This document shows, piece after piece, positions 60,383 to 64,000 of a stretch of DNA of 64,000 nt (position 1 is the stretch's first letter; each line of letters starts with the position of its first letter). The notes beneath the pieces were generated by a model. That model saw nothing but the letters and a program-made list of their open reading frames with translations. It made no database searches and was not told the origin of the DNA. A program made the translations under genes and the position numbers. The DNA comes from Capilliphycus salinus (lineage in GTDB: Bacteria > Cyanobacteriota > Cyanobacteriia > Cyanobacteriales > Microcoleaceae): assembly GCF_047276495.1 (NCBI RefSeq), contig NZ_CP178543.1:7192001-7256000 (forward strand), read 5' to 3'.

Positions 60383-61885
60383 TTATCGGGGTAGTCGTCC
60401 GTAAGTTTCGGTTAACAATCTCAGGCGCGCGCGAAGTTCATCGGTAATGGCCCCGGGTTCAAACCGCCAAGCCCAGTTCCCTTCCGATGTACTCGGCTGA
60501 TTCATCTTGGCCTCGCTTCCCAAGCCCAAAACATCTTGTAGGGGAATAATCGCTTGATTGGCCACCGATGCCAATGCCACCCGAATCAAATCCCAATGAA
60601 TGCCGTGACCCATCGTTCCGCCCGCATAACTGATTACCCGCGCCTGTCCCTGCAAGGAGCGTTGATTGAACCAGCCCACTGTCGTGTCATTGTCGTGGGT
60701 GCCGGTGTAAACCACCCAGTTGGGCGTGGTGTAATTGTAGGGAAGATAGGGATTATCAGGCCCGGAATCAAAGGCAAATTGTAAAATCTTCATGCCCGGA
60801 AGTTCAAACTTATCCCGCAACGCTTCGACTTCTGGGGTAATTAAACCCAAGTCTTCGGCAATAATCGGCAATTTACCCAGCCTTTCATTTAACAGATTAA
60901 ACAGGGCTTCTCCGGGTGCTTCGATCCAGCGGCCGTTAATCGCCGTTGTTTCGCCTTGGGGAACCGCCCAAAACGCCTGAAGTCCTCGGAAGTGGTCAAT
61001 CCGCATAATATCGACACAATCTAAAATCGATTGCACTCGCTGTAACCACCAGTTAAAGCCATTTTGTTGGACTCGTTCCCAGTTGTAGACCGGATTTCCC
61101 CACAGTTGACCTGTGGCGCTAAAATAATCGGGCGGAACTCCGGCCATTAACGAGGCTTCTCCGGTTTCGCCATCCAAGCAAAAGATTTCCGGGTGAGACC
61201 ACACATCGGCGCTATCGTGGGCGACATAAATCGCCACGTCTCCAAAAATTTGAATTCCCTGATCGTTGGCGTATTTTTTCAGGTGAGACCACTGACGGAA
61301 AAACTCAAATTGTAGGAATTTGTGAAAGAAGATTTCGTCAGCCAGTTTGTCGCGCCATTGTTGGATGGCTTCCGGTTTGCGCCGTGCAATATCTTCGTCC
61401 CATTTGTGCCAACTTTCCCCATCATGGGCTTCTTTAATTGCCATGAATAGAGCGTAATCATCTAACCAGTAGGATTTATTGCGGCAAAATTCCTCGAATT
61501 CCTTTTCTTCTTCGGTCAGGGTTTCTTTGAAATTTTTGCAGGCGATTTTAAACAGGTTCCATTTGAAGGCTTTAACCCCATCAAAATCGACTTTTTCGGT
61601 GTCAAATACGGGTACGTTCGCTACATCGGTTTCGGTGAGTAATTCTTGCTCTAATAACAAATCGGGGCTGATTAATAGCGGATTTCCCGCCATCGCCGAA
61701 TAGGATAAGTAAGGTGAATTCCCAAATCCTGTTGGGCCAAAAGGCAAAATTTGCCAGAGTTGTTGTCCACTATCTCTCAAAAAATCAACAAATTGATAGG
61801 CCACCGGGCCAACATCTCCGATCCCATATCGACCGGGTAGTGAGGTGGGGTGAAGCAAAATACCGCTAGATCTTGGAAATGGCAT
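60383..61885 (-). CDS. malQ: 4-alpha-glucanotransferase (amylomaltase)
   Basis: A 500-residue GH77 enzyme that rearranges alpha-1,4-glucans in glycogen metabolism. The start PRSSGILLHPTSLPGRYGIGDVG is diagnostic. The catalytic nucleophile Asp lies in DCVDIMRIDHFRGLQAFWAVPQGE and the acid/base Glu in PIIAEDLGLITPEVEALRDKFELPGMKILQF; YTGTHDNDTTVGWF carries the transition-state Asp. Length is typical of the bacterial and plastid type (DPE1). Convergent with the RodZ-like gene. Confidence 0.96.
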   Translation of the reverse strand: MPFPRSSGILLHPTSLPGRYGIGDVGPVAYQFVDFLRDSGQQLWQILPFGPTGFGNSPYLSYSAMAGNPLLISPDLLLEQELLTETDVANVPVFDTEKVDFDGVKAFKWNLFKIACKNFKETLTEEEKEFEEFCRNKSYWLDDYALFMAIKEAHDGESWHKWDEDIARRKPEAIQQWRDKLADEIFFHKFLQFEFFRQWSHLKKYANDQGIQIFGDVAIYVAHDSADVWSHPEIFCLDGETGEASLMAGVPPDYFSATGQLWGNPVYNWERVQQNGFNWWLQRVQSILDCVDIMRIDHFRGLQAFWAVPQGETTAINGRWIEAPGEALFNLLNERLGKLPIIAEDLGLITPEVEALRDKFELPGMKILQFAFDSGPDNPYLPYNYTTPNWVVYTGTHDNDTTVGWFNQRSLQGQARVISYAGGTMGHGIHWDLIRVALASVANQAIIPLQDVLGLGSEAKMNQPSTSEGNWAWRFEPGAITDELRARLRLLTETYGRLPR

Positions 61886-62392
61886 GATAAACGCAACTGC
61901 AACTGTAATAAATACCTGAATACTTTAAAGGATCGTTGGCTTTGAGACATCCAGCTAATGGTCTAATTTTACTGGCTGATTTGCTGGACACAGTCAGTCC
62001 GTGTCCGTTTAGATCCTTTATTCATCTTACTCCTGTTCGAGACCGTCGTTAATGGTGATATCCCAAGATCTTTTTCTGGCGGGTAAGTTAATCCTGTGAC
62101 TCTCATCGGGGAAAAATCCTCTCGATCTCCCCTTCAATTTCTATCAATTAATATTTTTTTTCTAAAAAAATCCAATTTTTAATAGAAATAACGGCCTTAA
62201 AAACAGATTCTATTTTCTTGATTCACCGACAAAATTAAAACAATGAAACAAGAATGAATAAAAGATGATTCATCTATGAAAAATGGCTAAAAAGTTGAGA
62301 AAATTTTTGCTTTTTGAGGAAGTTTTAGGTATAGTAATAACATCCGAGCAAATTTTAAGAATCTACACTCTATAAAATCTAGCAACAATATT
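61886..62392. other. Long AT-rich intergenic region before the GDT1-type gene
   Basis: A 507-base gap between divergent malQ and the exporter. GGTATAGTAATAAC (TATAGT at about 62331) is a plausible -10 for the exporter. I looked for the conserved GGGGA/AGUAGC elements of the yybP-ykoY manganese riboswitch and did not find them. A GGACAC...GTGTCC pair near 61987-62008 can form a hairpin. No small gene is visible. Confidence 0.35.
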
Positions 62393-63025
62393 ATGTTAAC
62401 TGCCTTCACAGCCGGACTCTTACTGATTACCCTCTCGGAACTCGGAGACAAAACCTTCTTTATTGCAGTAATTCTCTCGATTCGCCATTCTCGAAAACTG
62501 GTTTTTATCGGCGTTACCCTGGCTTTAGCCCTAATGACAATTTTATCCGTTTTTGTCGGAAAAATTGTATCTTTTCTTCCAGAAGTTTATATCCATTTTG
62601 CGGAAATTATCCTCTTTTGTGCCTTTGGGATTAAACTCTTGTATGATGCCAGCAAAATGAGCGCTAAATCCAGCAAAGATGAAGAACAAGAAGCGGTAGA
62701 AGCGGTTGAAAAAAGTCGGGGAAATTTTCCCAAACGTAAAACTTCATTGGGGATTATTTTAGAAGCATTTCTGTTAACCTTTACGGCAGAGTGGGGCGAT
62801 CGCACCCAAATTGCAACCATTGCGTTAGCGGCGAGTTATCAGCCCTTGGGGGTGGTTTTGGGCGCTACTTTAGGTCATAGTATTTGCGCGGCAATTGCAG
62901 TGATTGGCGGGCGATTAATCGCCGGAAAAATTTCTGAACGGATGATTACGGCAATTGGAGGTTGTTTGTTTATTTTATTTGGTTTAGTCGCCATTTGGGA
63001 AGGAGTCGGAACACAAACAATTTAA
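62393..63025 (+). CDS. TMEM165/GDT1 family cation exporter (UPF0016), likely Mn exporter
   Basis: A 210-residue, six-helix membrane protein. The two family motifs are ELGDKTFF (residues 16-23) and EWGDRTQIATIAL (about 135-147), in which Glu and Asp bind the cation. The acidic cytoplasmic loop DEEQEAVEAVEKSRGNF separates the two halves. In Synechocystis the homologue (Mnx) moves manganese from cytoplasm to thylakoid lumen or periplasm for photosystem II and detoxification. Cognate metal here is inferred from that homology. Confidence 0.92.
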   Translation: MLTAFTAGLLLITLSELGDKTFFIAVILSIRHSRKLVFIGVTLALALMTILSVFVGKIVSFLPEVYIHFAEIILFCAFGIKLLYDASKMSAKSSKDEEQEAVEAVEKSRGNFPKRKTSLGIILEAFLLTFTAEWGDRTQIATIALAASYQPLGVVLGATLGHSICAAIAVIGGRLIAGKISERMITAIGGCLFILFGLVAIWEGVGTQTI

Positions 63026-63369
63026 CAGTCACCAGTCACCATATGCGGGTATCTCCTTCGGAGACGCTGCGCGAACGGCAGTTGCTCCGATACGGAAACC
63101 GCCAAGTCCGCACTGCCGAACCCGTCACCAGTCACCAGCGCAAACTTGCGACCCGGCGGAATAGTCGGTAGCAAAGTTTGCAAGAGAGTGTTTACAGTTT
63201 ACAGTTATCATCTAACCTGACACCTAGAGATTAAAAAACCCGGTTTCTTCTAAAACTTTCTGAACTTTCTGATGGGTATTCTAAAATAAACCGGGTTTTT
63301 GACTTCTTCTAAAACTTTCTGAAATTGGCGATGGGTATTGTAAAATAAACCGGGTTTTTGGCTTCAATT
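63026..63369. repeat. Intergenic repeats: GTCACCAGTCACC, HIP-like block and two AACCCGG hairpins
   Basis: 63046-63175 contains CTTCGGAGACGCTGCGCGAA, a dispersed cyanobacterial block, with a CCTTCGGAG inner palindrome and duplicated CACCAGTCACCA. 63236-63300 and 63300-63360 are two copies of an expanded AACCCGGTTTCTTC...AAACCGGGTTTTT hairpin with shared core TAAAACTTTCTGAA; the first is complete, the second lacks its left arm. Confidence 0.75.
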
Positions 63370-64000
63370 TTAACGGTTAGGTCGTTGAATAATTGTCTCA
63401 ATTACCCGCCGTTTAGCTTGAGTATCAATCCCAATTAAACGGACATAATCATTGGGATGTTCCGACAGACAGCCCTCAATTGCATCCATAATATCCGATT
63501 GATGATTGCTATCAACCATTGAACAAGTTTTCCAAGAACCGGTTTTAAAACGACGGGGGTCAGCATATTCTAAACCAACTCGATATCCGCCCTCTAAAAT
63601 GTGTTCAATTTGTTCGAGAACTTCTAAACTGAGTTTGGTTGTAACCGCCCGACCTTCACTAATAAAAGTTGACCCTTTGCTATCCCCTTGCATGACTGCG
63701 GTGACTTGGCTGTTAACCGCATGAGGCGGCATAATGGGATTATAAGGAAGATGAGGTTTTTGAGTATAATTGGTGGTTTTTTGAACCGTATTTGAGGGTT
63801 TTTGCGGTTGGGTTGCTTCGGGATGAAAGATACGATATTGGTTATATTCATCAACCAATCTTAACTCTTTAATACGTTGTTGTTCCCTCACCATTAGATG
63901 ACCCATTTCTAACAAATGAGAAAAGTTAAAATTGGGTTTTTTAAATTCTGGCGGTTTTTCGACACTGTTAACAATTCGCTTGGAAATTTTATCAATTCCA
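63370..64000 (-). CDS. rca: Rubisco activase with RbcS-like (SSUL) domain, C-terminal part
   Basis: The last 210 codons of a gene running off the right edge. Reading from the edge: GIDKISKRIVNSVEKPPEF, then FSHLLEMGHLMVREQQRIKELRLVDEYN, which matches the end of the cyanobacterial Rca AAA+ module. A flexible Thr/Pro/Gln linker follows. The final 85 residues are an SSUL domain: LEVLEQIEHILEGGYRVGLEYADPRRFKTGSWKTC...IEGCLSEHPNDYVRLIGIDTQAKRRVIETIIQRP. SSUL domains, as in CcmM, dock on Rubisco and recruit it to carboxysomes. The AAA+ Walker motifs lie outside the window, so the Rca call rests on the junction and the domain order. CcmM is less likely because only one SSUL is present. Confidence 0.82.
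   Translation of the reverse strand, partial: GIDKISKRIVNSVEKPPEFKKPNFNFSHLLEMGHLMVREQQRIKELRLVDEYNQYRIFHPEATQPQKPSNTVQKTTNYTQKPHLPYNPIMPPHAVNSQVTAVMQGDSKGSTFISEGRAVTTKLSLEVLEQIEHILEGGYRVGLEYADPRRFKTGSWKTCSMVDSNHQSDIMDAIEGCLSEHPNDYVRLIGIDTQAKRRVIETIIQRPNR

Noticed and set aside
61886..62392. yybP-ykoY manganese riboswitch upstream of the GDT1-type exporter
   Set aside because: The conserved purine-rich loops of that riboswitch are absent from this AT-rich stretch.

Overview
The window looks like the chromosome of a filamentous, Oscillatoriales-type cyanobacterium. The octamer GCGATCGC (HIP1) recurs throughout. The gene content is cyanobacterial: a Rubisco activase carrying a RbcS-like domain, a CPP1-like J-domain protein, a DASH cryptochrome, a CYP110-like P450, xisH/xisI, Uma2 proteins and a GDT1-type manganese exporter. 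Intergenic spaces are full of short palindromic repeats. There is no rRNA operon, prophage, CRISPR array or intact insertion sequence.

Layout. 1-2.7 kb (minus) is an RND efflux operon: a PadR regulator broken by a one-base frameshift, a HlyD-type adaptor with an enlarged coiled-coil hairpin, and the start of the RND pump. 2.9-9.2 kb holds a family 2 glycosyltransferase, a Cache-HAMP-PAS class III nucleotide cyclase followed by a SpoIIAB-like ATPase/kinase and a STAS-like protein (a likely partner-switching module), and a membrane coiled-coil protein. 9.3-16 kb is mostly housekeeping (SH3 protein, pheS, surE, a family 39 glycosyltransferase, prfB with its programmed +1 frameshift). 16-19.2 kb has an Uma2 protein and cry-DASH.

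The most interesting region is 19.3-24.3 kb. A near-consensus promoter, sitting in a duplicated segment, drives two small proteins. It is followed by a complete tRNA-like cloverleaf (20287-20357) enclosed in a longer interrupted stem (20254-20270 with 20376-20393), then a second structured domain and a terminator-like hairpin. Directly downstream lies a gene for a Ro60-like TROVE/von Willebrand A protein whose Shine-Dalgarno can be masked by a perfect hairpin, then a nucleotidyltransferase-fold protein and a DUF4291 protein spaced like an operon, then xisH/xisI. I read this as a bacterial Ro/Y-RNA-like ribonucleoprotein locus with its own tRNA-mimic RNA and two possible RNA-processing partners.

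24.8-25.9 kb is an array of eight near-identical 146-147 bp units; a second array of 148/195 bp units lies at 56.8-57.6 kb. Both are built from hairpin modules that also occur singly across the window and share TGTAGGG/CCCTACA ends. The remaining genes include a transketolase-like enzyme, an EamA transporter, an SDR, an SPFH protein, an M28 peptidase, an ABC-class ATPase, gatA, an inositol-monophosphatase-like protein, dus, argF, an M23 peptidase, birA, pgeF, a CPP1-like protein, an M48 protease, a P450, an Orn/Lys/Arg decarboxylase, cbiT, cdsA, a DUF2993 protein, an RsuA-family pseudouridine synthase, a RodZ-like protein, malQ, the GDT1 exporter and the 3' part of rca. Assignments rest on motif recognition in the translated sequence; no searches were run.
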